Source: Rhodobacteraceae bacterium QY30 (GTDB lineage: Bacteria; Pseudomonadota; Alphaproteobacteria; Rhodobacterales; Rhodobacteraceae). Taken from it: a stretch of 64,000 nucleotides of DNA. Under the pieces are notes generated by a model, which had not been told where the DNA came from, made no database searches, and saw only the letters and a program-made list of their open reading frames with translations. Below are positions 32,398 through 45,473 of this stretch, in pieces (positions within the stretch are counted from its first letter, which is position 1; every line of letters begins with the position of its first letter). The stretch spans positions 124,001 through 188,000 of the forward strand of contig CP023454.1 in assembly GCA_002356635.1 (NCBI GenBank), in the 5' to 3' direction. Made by a program: the position numbers and the translations under genes.

Positions 32398-32482
32398 TGG
32401 TGCCCAGAAGAGGACTCGAACCTCCACGCCTTGCGGCACTGGTACCTGAAACCAGCGCGTCTACCAATTCCGCCATCTGGGC
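32398..32482 (-). tRNA. tRNA-Leu (anticodon CAG)
   Basis: Read on the minus strand, the gene begins GCCCAGA and ends TCTGGGC-A-CCA, a perfect seven-base acceptor stem with encoded CCA. The D-loop (AATTGGTAGACG), a T-arm (GGTTCGAGTCC), a short extra arm and an anticodon loop TTCAGGT are present, giving anticodon CAG. The long variable arm and overall size of 85 nt suit a class II leucine tRNA. Confidence 0.96.
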
Positions 32483-32669
32483 GATGTCGTGGGGGCGGAT
32501 GTATAGCGAGCGACAGGGGCTGTCAACGGCCCGCAACAGAAAATCTTCACATCCTTTCGGACGGGCCCCAAACCGGTGGAACTGCGGCGGAATGTGCAAT
32601 CATTCCGGCTTGTTCCGCCTGCGCCCCGGCGCTAATTGTGGCGCTGAACAAAAGCGGAGAGGACAGCCG

Positions 32670-33680
32670 ATGGCACAGCTTGTCACGATCTACGGCGGTT
32701 CCGGCTTTGTCGGGCGCTACATCGCCCGCCGGCTGGCCAAGCAGGGTTGGCGGGTCCGCGTTGCGGTGCGCCGCCCGAACGAGGCGCTGTTCGTGAAATC
32801 CTACGGTGCCGTGGGGCAGGTCGAGCCGATCCTGTGCAATATCCGGGATGACATCTCGGTCCGGGCTGCGATGCAGGGGGCGGATGCGGTGATCAACTGC
32901 GTCGGCACCTTCGACAAGGGCGGCCGGAACAGCTTTGACGCGGTGCAGGTCCAGGGCGCGTCGCGCATCGCCCGCATCGCGCAGGAGGAAGGCGTCGGCC
33001 GGCTGGTGCACATCTCGGCCATCGGCGCCGACCTGCACGCGACGTCCGCCTATGCCGTCAGCAAGGCCGAGGGCGAGGCTGCGATCCGCGCGCGCTTCCC
33101 CGGAGCGGTGATCCTGCGGCCCTCGGTGATCTTCGGGACCGAGGACCAGTTCCTGAACCGCTTCGCCGGCATGACGCGGATGGGCCCGATCCTGCCGCTG
33201 GTCGGCGGGCGCACCCGCTTCCAGCCGGTCTGGGTGGAGGACGTGGCCGAGGCCGCCGTCAAGGCCGCCAACGGCCAGGCCGCGCCAGGCATCTACGAAC
33301 TGGGCGGACCCGAGGTGCTGAGCCTGCGCGACATCGTCACGCAGATCCTGGCCTGCATCCACCGCCGCCGTGCGGTGATCAACCTGCCGTTCTGGATCGG
33401 CTCGGTCATCGGGACGGTGCTGGATGTGGCATCGATCCTGACTGGCCGCCTGTTCCGCAACACGGTGCTGACCGCCGATCAGGTCCGCAGCCTGCGTCAG
33501 GACAACGTGGTGAATCCCGAGGCGAAGGGCCTTTCGGGTCTGGGCATCACCCCCACCCCGATGGGCGCGGTGATGAACGACTACCTGTGGCGCTTCCGTC
33601 CCTCGGGCCAGTACGACGACATCAAGGCTTCGGCCAAGGCGCTACCCACCGTGCCGGAACACAGCATCGCGGGACAGTGA
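32670..33680 (+). CDS. NAD-dependent epimerase/dehydratase, complex I NDUFA9-like
   Basis: This 336-residue atypical SDR has an N-terminal Rossmann motif (VTIYGGSGFVGRYIARRL) and the downstream pattern of the NDUFA9-type subfamily (VHISAIGADLHATSAYAVSK, RPSVIFGTEDQFLNRFA, PVWVEDVAEAAVKA). Alphaproteobacterial members are often annotated as complex I NDUFA9 family proteins, though a role in complex I here is unproven. The ATG at 32670 has a GGAGAGGA site; the frame upstream runs through the tRNA on the other strand and is not coding. Confidence 0.85.
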   Translation: MAQLVTIYGGSGFVGRYIARRLAKQGWRVRVAVRRPNEALFVKSYGAVGQVEPILCNIRDDISVRAAMQGADAVINCVGTFDKGGRNSFDAVQVQGASRIARIAQEEGVGRLVHISAIGADLHATSAYAVSKAEGEAAIRARFPGAVILRPSVIFGTEDQFLNRFAGMTRMGPILPLVGGRTRFQPVWVEDVAEAAVKAANGQAAPGIYELGGPEVLSLRDIVTQILACIHRRRAVINLPFWIGSVIGTVLDVASILTGRLFRNTVLTADQVRSLRQDNVVNPEAKGLSGLGITPTPMGAVMNDYLWRFRPSGQYDDIKASAKALPTVPEHSIAGQ

Positions 33681-33704
33681 ACTTCGCCGCCTTGTCAGGC
33701 TGAC

Positions 33705-33753
33705 GGGCCTTCCCTAGGGTGCGCGCGCATCCAGCCTTGGGAAGGCCCTTTTT
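33705..33753 (+). promoter_or_regulatory. Terminator-like hairpin overlapping the uppP ribosome binding site
   Basis: GGGCCTTCCC (33705-33714) pairs with GGGAAGGCCC (33739-33748), followed directly by TTTTT and then the uppP ATG at 33755. The 3' arm contains GGGAAGG, the only good Shine-Dalgarno sequence for uppP. The structure could end upstream transcripts, or hide the ribosome binding site, or both. Confidence 0.65.
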
Positions 33754-33754
33754 C

Positions 33755-34558
33755 ATGACAGATACGACACTTACCTCTCTGTTCCTCGGGTTTCTCGAGG
33801 GGCTGACGGAATTCTTGCCGGTGTCGTCCACCGGCCATCTGTTGCTGGCCGGGCATTTCCTGGGCTTCCAAAGTGCCGGAAAGACCTTCGAGGTGGTGAT
33901 CCAGCTGGGCGCGATCCTGGCGATCCTGGGTGTCTATGCCGGTCGGCTGCTTGCCGTCTTCCGGGCCGCGCCGCAGGATCCGGCCGCGCGGCGCTTCATC
34001 CTGTCGGTCCTGGTCGCCTTCCTTCCCGCCGTGGTCATTGGCGTCCTGGCGCATGACTTCATCAAGAATGTCCTGTTCGAGACGCCCAAGCTGATCGCGA
34101 TCATGCTGATCGTCGGCGGGGTCATTCTGCTGATCGTCGACCGTCTGCCGCTCCGGCCCCGTCAGGACGATGCCATGCGCTTTTCGCTGCCGATGTCGCT
34201 GGCCATCGGTCTGATCCAGTGTCTGGCGATGATCCCGGGCGTGTCGCGTTCGGGGTCGACCATCGTGGGGGCCTTGCTGATGGGCGCGTCCAAGCGCGCG
34301 GCGGCCGAGTTTTCGTTCTTCCTGTCCATGCCCACCATGGCGGCAGCCTTCACTTACGACCTCTACAAGAACCGCGATGTGCTGGACACGGGCGCGATGG
34401 GTGAAATCGCCCTTGGCTTCGTGGCGGCGTTGGTCACGGCCGTGATCGTGGTCCGTGTCGTGCTGGCCTATATCGCGCGCCACGGATTCGCGTTGTTCGG
34501 ATGGTGGCGAATCATCGTCGGGACGGTCGCTTTGGCTGCGCTTTATGCCGGTTTTTGA
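33755..34558 (+). CDS. uppP: Undecaprenyl-diphosphatase UppP
   Basis: This 267-residue polytopic membrane enzyme recycles the lipid carrier of cell wall synthesis by hydrolysing undecaprenyl diphosphate. Both family motifs are present: [15 protein letters not shown] near residue 13, and [10 protein letters not shown] near residue 165. Overexpression of such proteins gives bacitracin resistance in other bacteria. The ATG at 33755 begins the conserved region. Expression may be controlled by the leader hairpin that covers its ribosome binding site. Confidence 0.95.
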   Translation: MTDTTLTSLFLGFLEGLTEFLPVSSTGHLLLAGHFLGFQSAGKTFEVVIQLGAILAILGVYAGRLLAVFRAAPQDPAARRFILSVLVAFLPAVVIGVLAHDFIKNVLFETPKLIAIMLIVGGVILLIVDRLPLRPRQDDAMRFSLPMSLAIGLIQCLAMIPGVSRSGSTIVGALLMGASKRAAAEFSFFLSMPTMAAAFTYDLYKNRDVLDTGAMGEIALGFVAALVTAVIVVRVVLAYIARHGFALFGWWRIIVGTVALAALYAGF

Positions 34559-34562
34559 TTGG

Positions 34563-34644
34563 TAGGTCAGGATAGGTTACCTAATTTCGAAAGAAATCTT
34601 GCATCTGCGGGCGCTGCGGATGCATTTTTCCAAAGTTAGGTCAG
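34563..34644. repeat. Repeated TAGGTCAG motifs and palindromes upstream of gltD
   Basis: TAGGTCAG occurs at 34563-34570 and again at 34637-34644. Between them is the palindrome TAGGT-T-ACCTA (34573-34583) followed by ATTTC-GAAA-GAAAT. The spacer is of low GC content and flanks the uppP terminator. These elements are candidates for binding sites of a regulator of gltD. Confidence 0.35.
34601..34629 (+). terminator. Terminator of uppP
   Basis: An eight-pair stem (GCATCTGC with GCGGATGC, one G-T pair) around a seven-base loop is followed by ATTTTTCC, 42 bp after the uppP stop. Confidence 0.7.
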
Positions 34645-34714
34645 CATGATTGACTTTTCATGAAAAGCGGATCGGATTACCAAGGCCGCAGCCGATTTCA
34701 GGGAGGGCTGTGCC

Positions 34715-36151
34715 TTGGCCAAAGAACGCATGCTGCAATTCGTGACCGTGGCCCGCGACATGCCCGAAAAGCGGTCGCCCGAGGCCCGCGCCCATGACTT
34801 CCATGAAATCTACCGCGATTTCGCGGACCGGAAAGCCGCCGAACAGGCCTCGCGCTGTTCGCAATGTGGCGTTCCCTATTGCCAGTCGCACTGCCCGCTG
34901 CACAACAACATCCCCGACTGGCTGCGCCTGACGGCGGCCGGCCGCTTGCAGGAAGCCTATGAGCTGAGCCAGGCGACGAACACCTTCCCGGAAATCTGCG
35001 GTCGCATCTGCCCGCAGGACCGGCTGTGCGAAGGCAATTGCGTCATCGAACAGTCTGGCCACGGGACGGTGACGATCGGCGCGATCGAGAAATACCTGAC
35101 CGACACCGCATGGGAAAACGGCTGGGTGAAGCCGATCCGCCCCCGCGCCGAGCGGGCTGACAGCGTCGGCATCATCGGCGCCGGACCGGGCGGACTGGCA
35201 GCGGCCGAGGCGCTGCGCCGCGAAGGGGTGCAGGTCACTGTCTATGACCGCTACGACCGTGCGGGCGGCCTGATGACCTACGGCATTCCCGGCTTCAAGC
35301 TGGAAAAGGACGTGGTGATGCAGCGCATCGCCCAGTTGGAACAGGGCGGCGTCCGCTTCGTCCTGAACTGCAATGTGGGAACCGACATCAGCTTTGACGC
35401 GATCCGCGGCCAACATGATGCGGTGCTGATCGCCACCGGCGTCTACAAGTCGCGCGACATCGGCGGGCCCGGCGCCGGCGCCAAGGGCATCGTCAGCGCG
35501 CTGGACTACCTGACGGCATCGAACCGCAAGACCTTTGGCGACGATGTCCCCGAATTCGAGTCGGGTGAACTGAACGCCGCGGGCAAGCGCGTTGTCGTCA
35601 TCGGCGGCGGCGATACCGCAATGGACTGCGTGCGAACGGCGATCCGCCAGGGCGCGACATCGGTCAAATGCTTGTACCGCCGCGACCGTGCGAACATGCC
35701 CGGCAGCCAGCGGGAAACTCAGAACGCTGAGGAAGAAGGCGTTGAATTCGTCTGGCTTTCCGCCCCGACCGGTTTCACGGGCGGCACGGCCGTGGACGGC
35801 GTGATGACGGAACGGATGCGCCTTGGGGCCCCCGATGCGACGGGCCGGCAGGCGCCGGAAGTGATCGAGGGGTCGGCCTATGTCGAACCCGCCGAACTGG
35901 TCATCAAGGCCCTTGGCTTCGAGCCGGAAGACCTGCCGCGCCTGTGGAACACCGAGGGGCTGGAGGTCACGCGTTGGGGCACGATCCGGGCGGATTTCCG
36001 CAGCCACTCCACCAGCCTGCCGGGCGTCTATGCCGTGGGCGACATCGTGCGCGGTGCCAGTCTGGTGGTCTGGGCGATCCGCGACGGGCGGGAAGCAGCC
36101 CAGAGCATCCTCACATGGCTGGCCGAACCGGCCCAGGTGGCGGCGGAATGA
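34715..36151 (+). CDS. gltD: Glutamate synthase (NADPH) small subunit
   Basis: This 478-residue flavoprotein passes electrons from NADPH to GltB. It shows the N-terminal cysteine clusters (CSQCGVPYCQSHCP, CGRICPQDRLCEGNC), an FAD motif (GIIGAGPGGLAAAEAL), and a second nucleotide-binding motif (VIGGGDTAMDCVRTA). The chosen start is TTG at 34715, placed seven bases after GGGAGGG; the first ATG is five codons later and badly spaced. A four-base overlap links it to the next gene. Confidence 0.96.
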   Translation: MAKERMLQFVTVARDMPEKRSPEARAHDFHEIYRDFADRKAAEQASRCSQCGVPYCQSHCPLHNNIPDWLRLTAAGRLQEAYELSQATNTFPEICGRICPQDRLCEGNCVIEQSGHGTVTIGAIEKYLTDTAWENGWVKPIRPRAERADSVGIIGAGPGGLAAAEALRREGVQVTVYDRYDRAGGLMTYGIPGFKLEKDVVMQRIAQLEQGGVRFVLNCNVGTDISFDAIRGQHDAVLIATGVYKSRDIGGPGAGAKGIVSALDYLTASNRKTFGDDVPEFESGELNAAGKRVVVIGGGDTAMDCVRTAIRQGATSVKCLYRRDRANMPGSQRETQNAEEEGVEFVWLSAPTGFTGGTAVDGVMTERMRLGAPDATGRQAPEVIEGSAYVEPAELVIKALGFEPEDLPRLWNTEGLEVTRWGTIRADFRSHSTSLPGVYAVGDIVRGASLVVWAIRDGREAAQSILTWLAEPAQVAAE

Positions 36152-36865
36152 CCATGCGCGCTGCTGCCTTTGCCCTTCTGGCGCTGGGCCTGGCAACGCC
36201 CGCCGCGGCGGCCGGAAAATTCACGCCGCCCAGCGGTTGCACAGTCTTCGCCACCGTCCAGCACCGCAACTGCGAAGTCTCGCAGCATTACCGCTGCGAG
36301 GGGGACCCGGCCGATCAGCAATGGTCGGTCTATGCCGATGCGCGCGGTCCCTTCTTCGCCAGCCGGATCGACGGGGAAACCCGCTGGCTGGAAAGCCTCG
36401 ACCTGGACGAAGGATTGGTCGACACGCTGGGGACCGAAGCCGATCCCGCCTCGTTCTCGGAGCTTCTGAGCGCGGGTAAGGACAGCTACGATTTCACGCA
36501 GACCGACAGCAACGGGACAAGCACCCGCTATGTCGGAGAGGACCGCCTGACCGGCCAGAGCGTCACCATCGGGGGGCAGACCCTGGAGCGGACCGAATAC
36601 GACATCAAGGCCTATGACGGGCAGGGCGCCTTTCTGTGGCACCGCACCGGCAATGACCTGATCCACCGCGACTGGCGGCTGTTCTTCGGCGACCGCGAGC
36701 GGTTCGAGAACAACGCCGGCGACGTGGTCGAAACCACCAGCACGCCCGTCACCATCGCCGTTCCCGGCGACAAGGGCTTTCTTGCGACGAAGCCGGAATT
36801 CGACTGCGACATGATGATGACCCGTGCGACCCCGGAAGCCGCACCCCTTGCGACGGAGACGAACC

Positions 36866-36879
<14 letters not shown>
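36148..36879 (+). CDS. Secreted protein of unknown function between gltD and gltB
   Basis: This 243-residue protein has a signal peptide (AAAFALLALGLATPAAAAG) and a beta-rich soluble domain with five cysteines in the mature part, including HRNCEVSQHYRCEGD near the start and a late FDCDMMM. The ATG overlaps the gltD stop by four bases, and the gene's 3' end overlaps gltB by 14, so it is translated within the glutamate synthase operon. Its function is unknown. A periplasmic protein has no obvious place in cytoplasmic GOGAT. Confidence 0.8.
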
Positions 36880-41404
<4,525 letters not shown>

Positions 41405-41426
41405 TCCCGGCCCGGCATCCCGATGG

Positions 41427-41450
41427 GGGCGCGCTTCGGCGCGCCCTTTT
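41427..41450 (+). terminator. Terminator of the gltD-gltB operon
   Basis: GGGCGCGC-TTCG-GCGCGCCC-TTTT, a perfect eight-base stem with a stable tetraloop, 22 bp after the gltB stop. Confidence 0.95.
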
Positions 41451-41557
41451 CGTATCGGGCGCCCGTTTTGCGCGGGGGCCGGCCGGAACCCGCCCCCCGC
41501 GCGGGCGTTGTCGCAGCGAATTTGCGGCCCCGCCCGGCCAGAACCAGGGGAAATGCC

Positions 41558-42103
41558 ATGTCCGACCTTATCGTGATTGCCTTCGATGACCAAAGCACCG
41601 CCTTCGACCTGCGGGCCGAGCTTGTGCGACTGCAAAAGGACTATCTGCTGGAGATGGAGGATGTCGTCGTCGTCACCCGCAATTCCGACGGTGCCGTGCA
41701 GCTGCATCAGCCCGTGAACCTGACCGCCGTGGGCGCGGCCGGAGGCGGGATGTGGGGCGCGCTGATCGGCCTGCTGTTCCTGAACCCGCTGCTGGGCGCG
41801 GCGCTGGGCGCGGGGGCGGGGGCGCTGTCGGGCGCGTTCTCCGACATCGGAATCAACGACGACTTCATGAAGGAGGTCGGTCAGACCCTGCAACCGGGCG
41901 GCTCGGCCGTGTTCATCCTGTCGCGCAAGATGACGGCCGACAAGGTGTTGGAGCGTCTGGGAACATTCCGCGCGAAGGGACGCGTGCTGCAATCCTCGCT
42001 GTCCACCACGGACGAAGGCGCCTGGAAGGCGCTGTTCGACAAGGCGCAGGCCGTCGTGGCCGCGCCGTCGGCAAAGGACGGCACCTCCGGTAACGCGACC
42101 TAA
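41558..42103 (+). CDS. DUF1269-like membrane protein
   Basis: This 181-residue protein opens with SDLIVIAFDDQSTAFDLRAEL. It has a glycine-rich hydrophobic hairpin in the middle (GGGMWGALIGLLFLNPLLGA, then ALGAGAGALSGAFSDIGI), and a C-terminal soluble region with SAVFILSRKM. This matches the DUF1269 type of small membrane proteins of unknown function. The ATG at 41558 has AGGGGAAA upstream. It stands alone between the gltB terminator and mtgA. Confidence 0.8.
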   Translation: MSDLIVIAFDDQSTAFDLRAELVRLQKDYLLEMEDVVVVTRNSDGAVQLHQPVNLTAVGAAGGGMWGALIGLLFLNPLLGAALGAGAGALSGAFSDIGINDDFMKEVGQTLQPGGSAVFILSRKMTADKVLERLGTFRAKGRVLQSSLSTTDEGAWKALFDKAQAVVAAPSAKDGTSGNAT

Positions 42104-42158
42104 GGCAACACGGACCTGCGCTTGACGGCACGCCGTCGGCCGTGGCTATGCTCGGCCG

Positions 42159-42968
42159 ATGGAAGATCCGGCAAGCATAGACCCTGACAGCCCCGAGGGC
42201 GCGGCGTCCTCACAGGGGCGAAAGCCGCGTCCACCATCGGCGCCCAAGCGGCGCAGCGCGGGGACCAAGGGCAGGCGCAAGGTCAGTTCCCCTCCGCTGC
42301 CTTGGCGGCGCAGTCTGGCGCTTCTGGGGCGGGGTTTGCTGTGGGCGGGCGCGGCCATTCTGGCGCTGATCGTGGTGTTCACGGTGATCAATCCACCCGT
42401 CACGATGACCATGCTGGGCGAACGCTGGCGCCACGGGCCGCTGGATCGGGAATGGGTTGACCTGGAGGATGTCGCACCTGCCTTCGCCCGGTCCGTCGTC
42501 GCGGCAGAAGACGCGAATTTCTGCCAGCACTGGGGATTTGACATGCGGGCGATCCGGCTGGCGCTGGACAAGGGCGCCAACCGCGGCGCCTCGACCATAA
42601 CGCAGCAGGTGGTGAAGAACGTCTTTCTGTGGCAGGGGCGCAGCTGGGTCCGGAAGGCGCTGGAAGCGGTGATCACGCCGGTGGTCGAGCTTGTCTGGAC
42701 CAAGCACCGGATCCTGGAAGTTTATATCAACGTGGCCGAGATGGGAGACGGCGTCTTTGGCGTGCAAGCGGCATCCCGGGCAGCCTTCGGGAAGGACGCG
42801 AGCGCGCTGACACCGGTCGAAGCGGCGCGGCTGGCCGCGGTGCTGCCGGATCCCAAGGATCGCCGTGCCGGTCGCCCAGGGCCATTGGTCCGGCGTCGGG
42901 CCGCGCAGATTGCCGCCGGTGCCGACACGATTGCGGCCGATGGACGCGCGGACTGCTTCCAGGACTAG
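42159..42968 (+). CDS. mtgA: Monofunctional peptidoglycan glycosyltransferase MtgA
   Basis: This 269-residue protein has a basic, Pro-rich cytoplasmic N-terminus, one membrane anchor (about residues 54-75) and a GT51 glycosyltransferase domain: catalytic Glu in AAEDANFCQHWGFD, then GASTITQQVVKNVFLW and KHRILEVYINVAEMGDGVFG. It polymerises lipid II into glycan strands without a transpeptidase domain. Confidence 0.95.
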   Translation: MEDPASIDPDSPEGAASSQGRKPRPPSAPKRRSAGTKGRRKVSSPPLPWRRSLALLGRGLLWAGAAILALIVVFTVINPPVTMTMLGERWRHGPLDREWVDLEDVAPAFARSVVAAEDANFCQHWGFDMRAIRLALDKGANRGASTITQQVVKNVFLWQGRSWVRKALEAVITPVVELVWTKHRILEVYINVAEMGDGVFGVQAASRAAFGKDASALTPVEAARLAAVLPDPKDRRAGRPGPLVRRRAAQIAAGADTIAADGRADCFQD

Positions 42969-43028
42969 TTGATCCACCCGGCCCGCCCCGGTATCAGAGG
43001 CGCAATCCCCCGAAAGAAAAGACTCCGA

Positions 43029-43694
43029 ATGGCCCGCCTGTATCACGTTCCGCTTTCCCCGTTCTGCCGCAAGGTCCGGCTTACGCTGGCCGAGAAGAAG
43101 ATCGAGGTTGAGCTGATCGAAGAGCGGTACTGGGAACAATCGGCCGAATTCCTGCGCCGGAACCCGGCGGGAAAGGTGCCGATCCTGAAGCTGGACAACA
43201 AGACGCTGACCGAAAGCCAGGCGATCTGCGAATACCTGGAAGAGACCGTGCCGCAGCCTCCGCTGATGCCGCGTTCGGCCGAGGCGCGGTATGAGGTGCG
43301 GCGCCTGTGTTCCTGGTTCGACGACAAGTTCCACGAGGAAGTGACGTCGAAGCTGCTTTACGAGCGGGTGAACAAGAAGGTCATGGGGCAGGGGTATCCC
43401 GACAGCAAGAACGTCAAGTTCGGCGCGACGCGGATCAAGTTCCATCTGGATTACATCGGCTGGCTGCTGGATCAGCGCCGATGGCTGGCAGGCAACGAGA
43501 TGACGCTGGCGGATTTTACGGCCGCCGCGCATCTGTCGGCGCTGGACTACATCTCGGACGTGGACTGGAACCGCAGCCAGAACGTCAAGGATTGGTATGC
43601 GAAGATCAAGTCGCGACCGTCGTTCCGGTCCTTGCTGGCTGACCAGGTGCCGGGATTCCTGCCGCCGCCGCATTATGCCGACCTGGATTTCTGA
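43029..43694 (+). CDS. Glutathione S-transferase family protein
   Basis: This 221-residue protein has a thioredoxin-like N-terminal domain (LYHVPLSPFCRKVRLTLAEK, NPAGKVPILKLDN, TESQAICEYLEE) and an all-helical C-terminal domain (GNEMTLADFTAAAHLSALDY). The Ser-x-x-Cys near the N-terminus is the expected active-site area. The substrate cannot be assigned. The ATG at 43029 was chosen over upstream in-frame codons because the conserved domain starts there. A repeated intergenic element follows its stop. Confidence 0.88.
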   Translation: MARLYHVPLSPFCRKVRLTLAEKKIEVELIEERYWEQSAEFLRRNPAGKVPILKLDNKTLTESQAICEYLEETVPQPPLMPRSAEARYEVRRLCSWFDDKFHEEVTSKLLYERVNKKVMGQGYPDSKNVKFGATRIKFHLDYIGWLLDQRRWLAGNEMTLADFTAAAHLSALDYISDVDWNRSQNVKDWYAKIKSRPSFRSLLADQVPGFLPPPHYADLDF

Positions 43695-43704
43695 AGGCGC
43701 GCGA

Positions 43705-43753
43705 CCGGGGGTTTCACACCCCCGGACCCCCGTGGGATATTTCGGCCAAGATG
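43705..43753 (+). repeat. GGGATATTT-type intergenic element, copy 1
   Basis: A CCGGGGG / CCCCCGG hairpin (43705-43725) is followed by GACCCCCG, then TGGGATATTTCGGCCAAGATGA. A related element lies at 47784-47843. Such sequences recur between genes in Rhodobacteraceae genomes as I recall them. Here it lies directly between the GST-family gene and queG. Confidence 0.6.
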
Positions 43754-43766
43754 AATGGAGGGCCGC

Positions 43767-44807
43767 GTGGACGTGGCTGACCTGAAGGCGCGGATCCTGA
43801 AACAGGCGCTGGCCGAGGGCTTTGCGGCAATGGGTGTCTGTGCGCCTTCATCGATTCCAGAGGCGGGGGCGCGGCTTGCTGCCTATGTCGCAGGGGGGCG
43901 GCACGGTCAGATGGGTTGGATGGCGGAGCGCATGGAGTGGCGCGGCGATCCTTCGGCACTTTGGCCCGAGGCGCGGTCGGTGATCATGCTGGCGGAGGCC
44001 TATACGCCCGAGGGCGATCCGCTGGCGGTTCTGCGCCAAAAGGAACGCGGCGCGATCAGCGTCTATGCGCAGGGCAAGGATTATCACGATCTGGTCAAGC
44101 GGAGGCTGAAGCGACTGGGGCGCTGGCTGATCGGCGAAGCGGGGCCGGAGACGCAGATCAAGGTGTTTGTCGATACGGCGCCGGTGATGGAAAAGCCGCT
44201 GGGACAGGCCGCCGGGCTGGGATGGCAGGGCAAGCACACCAATCTGCTGGGGCGGGGCCTGGGCAGCTGGTTCTTTCTGGGGGCGATCTTCACCACGCTG
44301 GACCTGCCGAAGGACGAGGCTGAGGTCAGCCATTGCGGTCGCTGCACGGCCTGTCTGGACATCTGTCCCACGCAGGCATTTCCGGCGCCCTATCAGCTGG
44401 ATGCGCGGCGCTGCATTTCCTACCTGACGATCGAGCATCGCGGGCCAGTGGAGCCGAAGCTGCGGGCGCGCCTGGGGAACCGGATCTACGGGTGCGACGA
44501 TTGCCTGGCCGTCTGTCCGTGGAACAAGTTCGCGCAAGCCGCGACCGAGATCGGCTATCGGCCGCGCCTGGACGCGCCGGAACTGGCGGATCTGGCGGGG
44601 CTGGACGATGCGGCGTTCCGGGCGCGGTTTTCGGGCAGTCCGGTGAAGCGGATCGGGCGCGACCGCCTTGTCCGGAACGTGCTGTATGCCATCGGAAATT
44701 CCGGGCAGGTCGCCTTGATTCCGGTGGTCACCGGACTGCTTGACGATCCGGATCCGGCGGTGGCCGATGCTGCAGCATGGGCGGTGGAGCGCCTTCGGGC
44801 CCAGTAA
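43767..44807 (+). CDS. queG: Epoxyqueuosine reductase QueG
   Basis: This protein of about 346 residues catalyses the last step of queuosine tRNA modification, using cobalamin. It has two 4Fe-4S motifs ([16 protein letters not shown] and [13 protein letters not shown]), the conserved [16 protein letters not shown] region, and a C-terminal HEAT-like segment. GTG at 43767 follows GGAGGG at a good distance and is preferred to the ATG at 43755, which has no ribosome binding site and lies in the repeated element. A second GTG at 43773 is also possible. Confidence 0.94.
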   Translation: MDVADLKARILKQALAEGFAAMGVCAPSSIPEAGARLAAYVAGGRHGQMGWMAERMEWRGDPSALWPEARSVIMLAEAYTPEGDPLAVLRQKERGAISVYAQGKDYHDLVKRRLKRLGRWLIGEAGPETQIKVFVDTAPVMEKPLGQAAGLGWQGKHTNLLGRGLGSWFFLGAIFTTLDLPKDEAEVSHCGRCTACLDICPTQAFPAPYQLDARRCISYLTIEHRGPVEPKLRARLGNRIYGCDDCLAVCPWNKFAQAATEIGYRPRLDAPELADLAGLDDAAFRARFSGSPVKRIGRDRLVRNVLYAIGNSGQVALIPVVTGLLDDPDPAVADAAAWAVERLRAQ

Positions 44808-44895
44808 GCCTTGGAGGGTCGGCGGATAGGGCTTGGCCGAATCCCTCTTCCCGGTGCATCCTTGGGGATCAACGCAACAGACCGGAGGTTTTTTG

Positions 44896-45090
44896 ATGAC
44901 ACGCCACATCATCGATCATCATGCCGCACGCACTGGCAGCCGGACGCTGAACTTTCTGCGCATCGCCCGTCAGGAGTCCGATCGGGGATTGCACCCGGCG
45001 ACGCGGACCCTGCATTCCCGGCCCGTCTCGCGGGACGAGGCTGCGCCCGTGGTGCGCTTCACCCGCATCGAACGGGGACACCAGACCTGA
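44896..45090 (+). CDS. Small basic protein, 64 residues
   Basis: An ATG seven bases after CGGAGG opens a 64-residue frame, rich in Arg and His (TRHIIDHHAARTGSRTLNFL at the start). There is no membrane segment or signal peptide. The strong ribosome binding site argues for a real gene. Family and function are unknown. It stands between queG and the glycine-zipper lipoprotein. Confidence 0.55.
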   Translation: MTRHIIDHHAARTGSRTLNFLRIARQESDRGLHPATRTLHSRPVSRDEAAPVVRFTRIERGHQT

Positions 45091-45161
45091 GTTTTCCAGA
45101 GCTGCGGAACTTTCTGTCCGACGCCGTGTTGTGAGGCAGGATCGAAACGGGAGGTTCCCTG

Positions 45162-45434
45162 ATGAAAAAGTTTCTGCTGCTTGTGCCGCTGGCCTTTACC
45201 CTGGCCGCTTGTGAAACCTCGACCGACCGGACCGTGACGACCGGTGCGCTGACCGGGGCGGCCGTCGGGGCCATTGCCAGCGACAAGGGCGACCGGCTGG
45301 AAGGCGCTGCGCTGGGCGCAGTGGCAGGCGGGGCGACCGGCGCGCTGATCGATGCGGCGTCCAATCCGCGCAACTGCATCTACCGCTACCCCGATGGCCG
45401 CGAATATCGCGCGCAGTGCCCGCGGGGCTACTGA
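45162..45434 (+). CDS. Small glycine-zipper lipoprotein
   Basis: This 90-residue protein has a lipoprotein signal peptide with lipobox LAAC (lipidated Cys17) and a glycine/alanine-rich zipper (GALTGAAVGAIA, GAALGAVAGGATGALID). A short C-terminal region holds two cysteines (NCIYRY, AQCPRGY). Outer-membrane-associated proteins of this type are common in the group. The role is unknown. AACGGGAGG lies just upstream of the ATG. Confidence 0.85.
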   Translation: MKKFLLLVPLAFTLAACETSTDRTVTTGALTGAAVGAIASDKGDRLEGAALGAVAGGATGALIDAASNPRNCIYRYPDGREYRAQCPRGY

Positions 45435-45447
45435 TCCGAGAAACGAA

Positions 45448-45468
45448 GGGCCCCGGACGGGGCCCTTT
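45448..45468. terminator. Terminator between the lipoprotein gene and ilvE
   Basis: GGGCCCC-GGAC-GGGGCCC-TTTCC forms a seven-pair stem. It lies between two convergent genes and may serve both. Confidence 0.8.
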
Positions 45469-45473
45469 CCTTG

